A DNA stretch of 8,604 nucleotides from Spirochaetota bacterium (GTDB taxonomy: Bacteria; Spirochaetota; Spirochaetia; Treponematales; Breznakiellaceae), in assembly GCA_023398155.1 (NCBI GenBank), contig JAEWSV010000418.1, forward strand, positions 1 to 8,604, in the 5' to 3' direction. Shown piece after piece: positions 1 to 5,944 of this stretch; within the stretch, counting starts at the first letter, position 1; every line of letters starts with the position of its first letter. The position numbers were made by a program, and so were the translations under genes. The notes beneath the pieces are model-generated. The model was not told where the DNA came from. It ran no database searches and was given only the letters and a program-made list of their open reading frames with translations.

Positions 1-287
1 AATTCCTCTTGGCCGAGAAGGGGAAATCCGGCGGCTACTGCGTCACCTTTTTTGCGTTGAGCGGCGACGAGAGGCTTCCCCCGCTTTCTCGCCGCGAACG
101 CGAGATCGTGACCTTGGTCGCACTCGATCTCACCAATAAGGAGATCGCCGACCGCCTCTTCATCACCGAGAGCACCGTGAAGTCCCATATCCATCGCCTG
201 CTCAAGAAAACCGGCGCGGAACGGCGGGAAGCCTTGCGGACCCTCGCGGAGACCGTTTCCTCGGATTCGGGGAAGGCAGGGGCCTAA
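1..287 (+). CDS. LuxR/GerE-type HTH regulator, C-terminal part (5' end outside window)
   Basis: About 94 codons of an open frame run from the window edge to a TAA at 285-287. The visible part carries a LuxR-family helix-turn-helix: LSRREREIVTLVA, then LTNKEIADRLFITESTVKSH, then IHRLLKKTGAE. This matches the family pattern of a 'T/S-x-RE-x-E' helix followed by 'NKEIA' and 'TVKxH' recognition-helix segments. Such domains bind DNA as dimers and are normally fused to a receiver, sensor or membrane domain, which would lie off the left edge. The frame stays open through bases 3-8, so the TTG at 9 is not a convincing start and no ribosome binding site can be seen. The sensor type and target genes cannot be told. 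The stop codon lies in the loop of a GC-rich hairpin (279-293). Family assignment is firm; full architecture is unknown. Confidence 0.9.
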   Translation, partial: FLLAEKGKSGGYCVTFFALSGDERLPPLSRREREIVTLVALDLTNKEIADRLFITESTVKSHIHRLLKKTGAERREALRTLAETVSSDSGKAGA

Positions 288-293
288 GGCCCC
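279..293 (+). terminator. Hairpin around the LuxR-type gene stop codon, possible terminator
   Basis: GGGGCC (279-284) and GGCCCC (288-293) form a perfect 6-bp stem with the TAA stop codon as a 3-nt loop. No T-tract follows; the next bases are GAAATTCAATC. It could slow or end transcription or protect the 3' end, but it is not a classical intrinsic terminator. Confidence 0.35.
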
Positions 294-294
294 G

Positions 295-313
295 AAATTC
301 AATCTAAATTCAA
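295..313 (+). repeat. AAATTCAA direct repeat with 11-bp period
   Basis: AAATTCAA occurs at 295-302 and again at 306-313, separated by TCT, so the two copies lie on the same face of the helix. It sits just after the stop codon of the LuxR-type gene. This spacing is used by some response regulators, but two copies of an AT-rich 8-mer can also arise by chance. Confidence 0.3.
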
Positions 314-343
314 CCTCTACCCGCCGACTCCGAGGCGCCGAGC

Positions 344-355
344 GATGATATCATC
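344..355. promoter_or_regulatory. Perfect 12-bp palindrome, possible operator
   Basis: GATGATATCATC is its own reverse complement. It lies mid-intergenic and not next to a recognisable promoter. It could be a dimeric regulator site. No function can be assigned. Confidence 0.25.
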
Positions 356-435
356 CCCGACGAAGCGGACCGAACCGGTGGGAAATCCGCGCGTCGGCCG
401 CATTCCGGATACTCCATCTCAAACTACGCAGGTAC

Positions 436-488
436 AAACAAAAAAGTAAAAAAAGGGCTCGATCACGGCGCGTGTCGCCGCGGTCGAG
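436..488 (-). terminator. Intrinsic terminator for leftward transcription
   Basis: Bases 458-470 and 476-488 form a 13-bp stem with one G-T wobble and one mismatch, closing a 5-nt loop (471-475). Read on the minus strand the stem is followed by CCC, seven T (454-448), AC, six T (445-440) and TTT (438-436), the layout of a rho-independent terminator. On the plus strand no T-tract follows, so it works leftward only. No minus-strand gene is seen directly upstream; the nearest is GH32, whose stop is about 730 nt away across the TPR-like gene. It may end read-through from GH32 or belong to an unrecognised small RNA. Confidence 0.65.
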
Positions 489-602
489 GCTCATCGATCG
501 GGCGCTGACGTATTATTTAGGTGCTGGCCTCCGCACTCAGTATCTTTCATTGAGAGCCGCTACGAAGAACCCATTTCCGCCGCAGACTCCAGTCGATTCG
601 AA

Positions 603-623
603 CGTTTCTCTCATAGAGAAGTG
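603..623 (+). other. Hairpin in the probable 5' leader of the TPR-like gene
   Basis: TTCTCT (606-611) and AGAGAA (615-620) pair perfectly around CAT, and CGT (603-605) with GTG (621-623) extends the stem by three pairs, two of them G-T. It is bracketed by the 9-bp direct repeat AGTCGATTC at 591-599 and 630-638. It may be an RNA element or a dyad operator. No known riboswitch class is recognised. Confidence 0.3.
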
Positions 624-653
624 AAATTGAGTCGATTCCTCGTGAAGAGAGTC

Positions 654-685
654 CCGCTTCCTGCGCGGGGAGTTGTCTGAAGCGG
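654..685 (+). promoter_or_regulatory. Hairpin overlapping the ribosome binding site at 684-687
   Basis: CCGCTTC (654-660) pairs perfectly with GAAGCGG (679-685) across an 18-nt loop. The 3' arm takes up the first two bases of the GGAG that serves the ATG at 694, so folding could reduce translation. Evidence is the base pairing only. Confidence 0.3.
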
Positions 686-693
686 AGTGTCCT

Positions 694-1206
694 ATGCCGA
701 ATAAAGAAAACGGAAGGATTTACCTCAACCGAATCGTCGCGTTCCTTGCCGGCGGTTTGCTCGTATTCGCCGTGATGAGCTTGACCGTGGTGAGCGGCGC
801 CAAGAAGCAGAACGCCGAGTTGACGATGGCGCTCGACGCGTCTAGGTACGAATCGGGGAAGCTCTTCGCCGATGCCCAGGCTCAGCTCGATGCGGGGGAT
901 TACGCGAAGGCCAAGGAAGCCTTGACGATCCTCTTCGCGAAACATCCCGGCTCCGCCGAGAGCACCGAGGGGAAGAGCCTATTCGCGGTGATAGAGAAAG
1001 AGGAAAAGGTCGCCGAGGCGCGCTGGGAGATGGCCTTGCCGGGCATCCGCAAGAAGTGGGCCGATGCGCGGGCCGCGGAACTGCGGCAGGAGGCGGACGC
1101 GGCGCGGTCGCAACTCGAGAAGGGCTTGAACGACAAGATCAGCCAGGAATGGGAAGGCGCGAAAGGCAAGGTTAGGCAGGAGTGGGAGGAATCGACTCCG
1201 CTCTGA
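694..1206 (+). CDS. Membrane-anchored protein with one TPR-like unit and coiled coil
   Basis: This is a 170-residue protein I cannot name. A short basic N terminus (MPNKENGR) is followed by one hydrophobic span at about residues 14-34 (IVAFLAGGLLVFAVMSLTVV), then a TPR-like helical pair at about 56-88 containing LDAGDYAKAKEAL and HPGS, the usual spacing of a single TPR. Residues 100-165 are highly charged and probably form a coiled coil, with QEWE occurring twice near the C terminus (151-154, 162-165). It is probably anchored in the inner membrane with the helical part outside the cytoplasm, possibly a scaffold or partner-binding protein. ATG 694 is chosen because GGAG at 684-687 lies 6 nt upstream; the in-frame TTG at 673 has its purine-rich stretch directly abutting it, which is too close. 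It converges with the GH32 gene, with 11 nt between stop codons. Confidence 0.75.
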   Translation: MPNKENGRIYLNRIVAFLAGGLLVFAVMSLTVVSGAKKQNAELTMALDASRYESGKLFADAQAQLDAGDYAKAKEALTILFAKHPGSAESTEGKSLFAVIEKEEKVAEARWEMALPGIRKKWADARAAELRQEADAARSQLEKGLNDKISQEWEGAKGKVRQEWEESTPL

Positions 1207-1208
1207 AC

Positions 1209-1229
1209 CCGAACTCGCTAGAAGTTCGG
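1209..1229. terminator. Shared hairpin between convergent genes
   Basis: CCGAACT (1209-1215) and AGTTCGG (1223-1229) form a perfect 7-bp stem with a 7-nt loop. It lies between the stop of the TPR-like gene and the last codons of the GH32 gene, whose stop codon is inside it. No T-tract follows on either strand, so it would be at best a weak bidirectional terminator or a 3'-end structure. Confidence 0.35.
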
Positions 1230-2867
1230 CCGCGCCTCCAGGTCCCACTTTTCCACGGACGTGAGTACGGCGGCGCCGCCTTCGCACGCAAAATCGATCC
1301 CCTCGTCTCCGGCCTCGGGGTATACGCAGCCCGTAAGCGTGAGTTCCCCTTCGCCGAGGAAGACTTCCACCGAGCTCCGGTCCAGGAAGATTCGGAGGCG
1401 GAGCCGTCCGTCCGCGGCGTCGTAGCGGCGCGATCGGACGGCCGAGGGCGCTCCTCCCCGGTGGAGTTCCTGAATCGGAATCCCCGCGCGGCTACGATCC
1501 AGACTGACGCGGCCCGCGACGCGGTCGTAGCGGAGGACCGTCCGGCGCCCGCCGCCACCGCCTTCGCGGTCTGCGCGGTCGCCTTGACCTGCGCGGCCGT
1601 CTTGGTTTGCGCGGTCGCCGCCCGCGAAGAGGCCGATTTCCACGGCGGAGGCGGTGCCGAGATCCACGTCCACGATCACCTCCGCGCACGAGCCGCGGAC
1701 GCCGCTCAGTTCTAGCGGAGCATCCGGCCCGCCGCGGTCGGCGCCGATCTCGACGTTCCGGTGCGCGACCGGATTCCTGCGGTAGGCCTCGATTTCGCGC
1801 ACGGGGACCTGGATGAGCCTCCCGTCCCGCAGGTATAGCTCCCGCGGCAGGGTCATGGCCCCCGCCCAACCGAGGCCCGCCTCCGCCGTCGGCATGCTCC
1901 GCTTCCACATCTGCATCCACGCGATCATGACCGTCCGGCCGTCGGGGTGAACTACCGTCTGCGGGGCGTAGAAGTCGAAACCGCCGTCGATCTCGCGATA
2001 TTCGTCACCGTTGAATACGCCGGAGGCGAGATCGAGCGAACCGATCGAATAGACCGAAGCGTGCAGGTTGGAAAATCCGTCATCCCGCGCCGGGTGGTTC
2101 GTCGGCGAGAAGAGGAGGAGGTCCCGGCCGTCCACTTCGGCGAGGTCGGGGCATTCGATCATGTCGGTCTCGCGGCAGGCGTAAGCCTCGTTGACGTAGG
2201 TCCAGGAACGGAGGTCCGTCGACCGATAGAGGAGGAGCATGCCCGTCCGCTTTCGCTTTTCCTGGGTTCCGACGAGGCACCAGTAGGCGCCGTCCCTCCG
2301 AAAGACCTTCGGGTCGCGGAAGGCGCCCTTCCACGCGCGGCTCGGGAGCGCGCGGGTCGGGATCACCGGATTAGCCCTCTCCTTGACGAAGTCGATACCG
2401 TCGCGGGAAGTCGCTAGGCACTGTTGCTGGCGGCCAGTGACGGATACGCCCGTGTACATGAGGACGAAGTCGCCTCGGCCGTCCGCTTCCCCGTCGCTCG
2501 TGTCCGGCTCGCCCGCGCCCGGCGCGCCTGATTCGCCAGCATTCGGTAGAACGATGGCGGTGCCGGAGAAGCAGCCCATGAGAAGGTCGTACCACTTATC
2601 CGGGGCGAGGGCCGCGGGAAGCCGCTTCCAGGAGATGAAATCGACCGTGGTGACGTGGCCCCAGTGCATGGGACCCCACTTGGGGGCGTAGGGGTTGTAC
2701 TGGAAGAAGAGGTGCGCTTCCCCGCCGCGGAAGGAGAAGCCGTTCGGGTCGTTCATCCAGCCCACGGGGGGCGTGACGTGATAGGATGGGCGCCAGGGAT
2801 CGGCCGCGGCCGGCTGGCCTTCCATCGCTTTACTTTCAAGCTTCCGAGCCATGTCGAGTTTTCTCAT
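1218..2867 (-). CDS. Glycoside hydrolase family 32 beta-fructosidase (sucrose-6-phosphate hydrolase/invertase type)
   Basis: This 549-residue protein hydrolyses beta-fructosidic bonds, most likely in sucrose or sucrose-6-phosphate. GH32 hallmarks are in order: WMNDPNG at 37-43 with the Asp40 nucleophile, FRDPKVF at 183-189 with the stabilising Asp185, and ECPDL at 238-242 with the acid/base Glu238. Residues about 25-365 are the five-bladed propeller; the C-terminal beta-sandwich holds DRSSVEVF at 496-503. There is no signal peptide, so it should be cytoplasmic, and its length fits the family with two low-complexity insertions (about 110-131 and 416-440). The second is coded by 18-bp imperfect tandem repeats (1572-1625). 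ATG 2867 follows GGAGGG at 2871-2876 (minus strand, 3-4 nt away); ATGs at 2852 and 2825 are alternatives. It lies 36 nt after the sialidase-like gene, with a small CCGCG/CGCGG hairpin at 2886-2899 between them. Exact substrate (sucrose, its phosphate, fructo-oligosaccharide) cannot be decided; no PTS or permease gene is adjacent. Confidence 0.93.
   Translation of the reverse strand: MRKLDMARKLESKAMEGQPAAADPWRPSYHVTPPVGWMNDPNGFSFRGGEAHLFFQYNPYAPKWGPMHWGHVTTVDFISWKRLPAALAPDKWYDLLMGCFSGTAIVLPNAGESGAPGAGEPDTSDGEADGRGDFVLMYTGVSVTGRQQQCLATSRDGIDFVKERANPVIPTRALPSRAWKGAFRDPKVFRRDGAYWCLVGTQEKRKRTGMLLLYRSTDLRSWTYVNEAYACRETDMIECPDLAEVDGRDLLLFSPTNHPARDDGFSNLHASVYSIGSLDLASGVFNGDEYREIDGGFDFYAPQTVVHPDGRTVMIAWMQMWKRSMPTAEAGLGWAGAMTLPRELYLRDGRLIQVPVREIEAYRRNPVAHRNVEIGADRGGPDAPLELSGVRGSCAEVIVDVDLGTASAVEIGLFAGGDRANQDGRAGQGDRADREGGGGGRRTVLRYDRVAGRVSLDRSRAGIPIQELHRGGAPSAVRSRRYDAADGRLRLRIFLDRSSVEVFLGEGELTLTGCVYPEAGDEGIDFACEGGAAVLTSVEKWDLEARPNF
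1572..1625 (-). repeat. 18-bp imperfect tandem repeat inside the GH32 gene
   Basis: Three 18-bp units begin at 1572, 1590 and 1608, each opening with TGCGCGG. On the minus strand they encode successive six-residue blocks GDRANQ, DGRAGQ and GDRADR, followed by a run of Gly. The segment lies in a loop of the C-terminal beta-sandwich domain. It probably grew by replication slippage. Confidence 0.6.
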
Positions 2868-2903
2868 CGTCCCTCCGAGGTCGATCCGCGCCTGCGCGGC
2901 GCT

Positions 2904-3893
2904 TCACGGGCGTTCCAATTGGCAAAAGCCGTTCAGTTCGAACTTCGCCGAGTAAATGGCGGCCCTGCCCTCGTGGGATGAGTAGTAGCTCAGGTGGAGC
3001 AAGCCGTCCGCGTAGACCATGCCCGGATAGCTGCAGTCGCCGCCGGAGGGGAGTTCCAGGAGCCTGACGAGGCCGCCCGCGTCCGCCGCGTCGGCTCCGC
3101 CGCCCGCGCTCGGCAGCGACATATCGAGGAGAGCGGTGACCGGTTTTCCCCGCTTGGAAACGCGGCCGGCGGCGAGGAGCCGCCCGTCCTGAAGGGCGAT
3201 GAAGTTCGGCCCGCCGAGGTATTCCCGGGTTTCCGCACCCGACCACTCCGTATACGGCGCGGCGCTCGTCCCGATCCAGGCCTTATGGTTGCCCGATTCC
3301 CTACGGACCAAGGCCGCCATCGTGCCGTCAGGCAAGAGGCGGACGGTAGCTTCGTTCGGTTTGCCGCGAACCGGGAGCTCGGCCACGTCCCGCCAGGGCG
3401 AGCCGGCGGCGCTCCGGCACAGGTGCACGGTCCAGAAGTTCTTCCGCGGCAGGCGGTAACTGACGCCGTAGCCCTCATTCCCGCGCCGCTCCACCCGCCA
3501 GAGCCAGTCGCCCTCGGCGAGGATGGGGACGTTGGCGGACCATGTTACGCCGTCCGCCGATCGCGCGACGCGGGGCCTGCGGCCGACCGATTTCCCGTTC
3601 TCGATCCGCGTGCCGCCCATGACGAGCTCCAGCTCGCCGCGCTCCTCATCCACGGAGAAGTGCGGATCGCGGAGATCGATGCCCTCTTCCGCGATGAGCG
3701 CGACGCTTTCCCAGCGATCTCCGTCGGAGGAGGCGAGCACGCGGATCTTGCCGTTGCAGAGCATGTGGGAGTCGCCTTCGCGGAAGGCCAGGAACCACGA
3801 AAAGCGGAAGCGGACCAAGTCGGTGAAGGCGTTGTGGGGGGCGCGGTCCCAGACTTTTAAGAGCGAAACGATTCGGACCTTCGATTCTCGCAT
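2904..3893 (-). CDS. Sialidase-like (BNR/Asp-box) beta-propeller protein, probably cytoplasmic
   Basis: This 329-residue protein belongs to the sialidase/neuraminidase beta-propeller superfamily by pattern. Asp-box motifs are visible at about 55-61 (SSDGDRW) and 112-118 (SADGVTW), with a degenerate one near 161-167. Residues that could form a sialidase-type active site are Glu181 (NEATVRLLPDG), Arg197, Tyr289 (CSYPGMVYADG) and Arg310; the pairing with the family catalytic residues is my inference. LAFREG at 35-40 and LRDPHFS at 74-80 are typical of bacterial proteins annotated as sialidase family protein, most of unknown substrate. There is no signal peptide or membrane span, whereas classical sialidases are often secreted. 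ATG 3893 follows GGGAG about 5 nt upstream on the minus strand. The gene starts 36 nt after the helicase stop and ends 36 nt before GH32, pointing to co-transcription and a shared glycan or sugar role. True sialic acid hydrolysis is doubtful. Confidence 0.75.
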   Translation of the reverse strand: MRESKVRIVSLLKVWDRAPHNAFTDLVRFRFSWFLAFREGDSHMLCNGKIRVLASSDGDRWESVALIAEEGIDLRDPHFSVDEERGELELVMGGTRIENGKSVGRRPRVARSADGVTWSANVPILAEGDWLWRVERRGNEGYGVSYRLPRKNFWTVHLCRSAAGSPWRDVAELPVRGKPNEATVRLLPDGTMAALVRRESGNHKAWIGTSAAPYTEWSGAETREYLGGPNFIALQDGRLLAAGRVSKRGKPVTALLDMSLPSAGGGADAADAGGLVRLLELPSGGDCSYPGMVYADGLLHLSYYSSHEGRAAIYSAKFELNGFCQLERP

Positions 3894-3929
3894 ATCGTCT
3901 CCCTCGCACGGGCGCCTTGGCCGCGCTCC

Positions 3930-5933
3930 CTACGCGAACTTTCCCTTGATCTTGGCGAAGTAGTCGGCCGCCTCTCCGGCGGTCTCCACGACCTCGTCTC
4001 CCTCGTGGTACTCCACGAGGTGGGCGGGAATCTCGGCCAGGAAGGGCGAGGGCGCGCACTCGACCACGCTCTGCATCTTGCGCCGCCGCTGGCAGCTCGT
4101 GATGAAGAGCTTATCGCGGGCGCGCGTGATCGCGACGTAGAATAGGCGGCGTTCCTCCTCCACGTTGCCGTCGCCTTCCTCCAGGCTGCGGGCGTGGGGG
4201 ATGAGCCCGTCCTCGGCCCCGGCGATGAAGACCACGGGGAACTCCAAGCCCTTGGAGGCGTGGATGGTCATGAGGTTGACCTTGCCCTTCCCCGCGTCGT
4301 CGTCCCCGTCGTCGCGGGTGATGAGGCTGATGCGGTTGAGGTAGGGGAAGAGGGTCGGGTCGAAGTTGTCGGGGTCGTTCTCCCAGGTCTCGATTGACTG
4401 GATGAGGCTTTCTATGTTGAGGAACTTCCAGCGGGCGGCTTTCTCGTTCTTTTGGTACTCGGTGACCAGGTAGCTCCAGTAGTCGACGTTGTCCACGAGC
4501 ATGCGGACCTTCTTGGACAGGCCCTTCTTGCCGAGCATCTCGCCGCGGAAGTACTCGATGAGGGTCATGAAGGTGTCCACGTCCACGCGGCCTTTCTCCG
4601 GGAAGAGGGTGTCCGGGGCGTAGCGGATGCCGCTCATCGCCTCCCAGACCGAGCAGTGCCGCCGCTTGCCCGCGTCCGTGATGTGCTCCACGCTCGTCTT
4701 GCCGATGCCGCGCCGCGGCGTGTTGATGATCCGCAATAAGTTCACGTCGTCGTCGAGGTTGGCGATAACGCGGAGGTAGCTGATGACGTCCTTGATCTCC
4801 TTCCGCTGGAAGAAGCTCGTGCCGCCTGAGACGCGGTAGGGGATGTTTTCGGCTAGGAAAGCCTCTTCTAGGTGGCGCGTCATGGAATTGGCTCGGATGA
4901 GGACGCCGAAGTCGTCGTACTTCAGGTTGTCCTTCATCATGAGCGTCTTGATGCGCTCCGCGATGAAGTCGGCTTCTACGCTCTCGTTCTCGGGATAGAA
5001 TATCTCGATGGGTTTGCCGCCCTCGTTGCCGGACCAGAGGTTTTTCTCCTTCCGGTTCGTGTTGTGGGCGATGACGCCGTTGGCCGCCTCCAGGATGGTG
5101 GAAGTGGACCGGTAGTTCTGCTCCAGCTTGATCTCAACGAAGCCGGGGAAGTCCCGCTCGAACATGAGGAGATTCTCGTAGTTGGCGCCGCGCCAGGAGT
5201 AGATCGATTGGTCGTCGTCTCCGACCACGCAGACGTTGCGGTCGGCCAGGAGGCGCATGATGCGGTACTGGGTGAAGCTCGTGTCCTGGAATTCGTCCAC
5301 CATGAGGTACTTATAGCGCTCGCGGTAGCGCTCCAGGACGTCCGGGTGCTCTTCGAACAATTGGATGGGGAGCGTGAGGAGGTCGTCGAAGTCGACGGCG
5401 TTGTAGATCTTGAGGCAGGCTTGGTATTCTCGGTAGACCCGCTCCCACTCGTCGTTCGCTCCGTCGCCCCAAGCGTAGCGGCCTATCTTCACGTTGGAGA
5501 AGAGCTGCCCGATCTTGTAGAGGTCAAGACTCTCGGTGGACAGGCCGCACTCGCGCACGCAGTCCTTGATGAGCTGGTCGCGATCCGTTTCGTCATAGAT
5601 CGAGAAGTTCTTCCGGTACCCGAGCCGCTCGATGTCCTCGCGGAGGACCTTGACGCCGAAGGCGTGGAAGGTGCTCACGGTGAGGTTCTGGAGCTTTTTC
5701 CGCGTGAGTTCCTTGACGCGCTGCTCCATCTCCCGCGCGGCCTTGTTCGTGAAGGTGAGGGCGAGGATGGCCGATTGGCTCACGCCCTTTTCCAGCATAT
5801 AGGCCATGCGGAAGGTGATGACGCGCGTCTTTCCCGAACCCGCCCCCGCGATGATGAGGACGGGCCCTTCGATCGTTTTGACCGCCTGTATCTGCTTATC
5901 GTTGAGTTCTTTCTCGAAGTCGAGCTTGGTCAT
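3930..5933 (-). CDS. rep: Rep/PcrA/UvrD-type superfamily 1A DNA helicase
   Basis: This 667-residue ATP-dependent 3'-5' DNA helicase has all SF1A motifs: Q-motif Gln14 in LNDKQIQAV; Walker A AGAGSGKT (29-36); Ia LALTFTNKAARE (57-68); Ib STFHAFG; DEFQDT (213-218); III VGDDDQSIYSWRG (237-249); IV QNYRST (272-277); V NLMTIHASKGLEF (553-565); VI EERRLFYVAITRARD (593-607). The length and motifs such as GDDDQSIYSWRGA and RIINTPRRGIG resemble Rep (about 670 aa) more than longer PcrA/UvrD proteins, and there is no long C-terminal tail. The role would be restarting or clearing blocked forks and repair; rep versus pcrA/uvrD is not settled by reading alone. ATG 5933 opens MTKLDFEKELNDKQ, the family-typical start; the frame stays open far upstream but that part is the COG2426 gene in another frame. 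Only a weak GGGAA precedes the start, consistent with translational coupling to the COG2426 gene 11 nt upstream. Confidence 0.95.
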   Translation of the reverse strand: MTKLDFEKELNDKQIQAVKTIEGPVLIIAGAGSGKTRVITFRMAYMLEKGVSQSAILALTFTNKAAREMEQRVKELTRKKLQNLTVSTFHAFGVKVLREDIERLGYRKNFSIYDETDRDQLIKDCVRECGLSTESLDLYKIGQLFSNVKIGRYAWGDGANDEWERVYREYQACLKIYNAVDFDDLLTLPIQLFEEHPDVLERYRERYKYLMVDEFQDTSFTQYRIMRLLADRNVCVVGDDDQSIYSWRGANYENLLMFERDFPGFVEIKLEQNYRSTSTILEAANGVIAHNTNRKEKNLWSGNEGGKPIEIFYPENESVEADFIAERIKTLMMKDNLKYDDFGVLIRANSMTRHLEEAFLAENIPYRVSGGTSFFQRKEIKDVISYLRVIANLDDDVNLLRIINTPRRGIGKTSVEHITDAGKRRHCSVWEAMSGIRYAPDTLFPEKGRVDVDTFMTLIEYFRGEMLGKKGLSKKVRMLVDNVDYWSYLVTEYQKNEKAARWKFLNIESLIQSIETWENDPDNFDPTLFPYLNRISLITRDDGDDDAGKGKVNLMTIHASKGLEFPVVFIAGAEDGLIPHARSLEEGDGNVEEERRLFYVAITRARDKLFITSCQRRRKMQSVVECAPSPFLAEIPAHLVEYHEGDEVVETAGEAADYFAKIKGKFA
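4001..4020. other. Strong hairpin inside the 3' end of the helicase gene
   Basis: CCTCGTGG (4001-4008) and CCACGAGG (4013-4020) form a perfect 8-bp stem with a TACT loop, about 70 nt before the helicase stop codon. In mRNA it may affect stability or the relative expression of rep and the downstream genes. It can also be a by-product of coding for HLVEYHEGDE. Confidence 0.3.
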
Positions 5934-5944
5934 CGGTTCCCGGT

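Larger units (their letters stand above)
288..693. other. Gene-free region between the LuxR-type gene and the TPR-like gene
   Basis: I find no supportable coding region here on either strand. The region is more AT-rich than the flanking genes. It holds a pair of AAATTCAA repeats one helical turn apart (295-313), a 12-bp palindrome (344-355), a minus-strand hairpin with T-tract (436-488), a TATTAT box (511-516) that could be a -10 element but has no clear -35 partner, a 21-nt hairpin (603-623) bracketed by AGTCGATTC direct repeats (591-599, 630-638), and a hairpin reaching into the ribosome binding site of the next gene (654-685). The density of small elements suggests a regulatory region and a 5' leader of up to about 170 nt for the downstream gene, but this is inference. 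Confidence 0.5.

Noticed and set aside
591..602. GATTCGAAC, resembling a tRNA T-loop
   Set aside because: No flanking 5-bp T stem, acceptor stem or anticodon arm can be formed on either strand.
547..945. 132-codon minus-strand frame ending 59 nt before the leftward terminator
   Set aside because: Its first two thirds are antisense to the TPR-like gene and read as His/Arg-rich sequence without a domain. Position before the terminator is suggestive but not enough to call a gene.
1492..1920. Arg-rich minus-strand frame overlapping GH32
   Set aside because: It is a frame-shifted reading of the GH32 coding sequence with a repetitive Arg/Pro/Gly composition.
2994..3860. 288-codon plus-strand frame opposite the sialidase-like gene
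   Set aside because: The product is low-complexity and rich in Arg, Gly, Ala and Pro. The opposite strand has Asp-box motifs, a ribosome binding site and operon spacing.
3894..3929. Dedicated promoter for the sialidase-like and GH32 genes
   Set aside because: The 36-bp gap holds a ribosome binding site but no recognisable -35/-10 pair.
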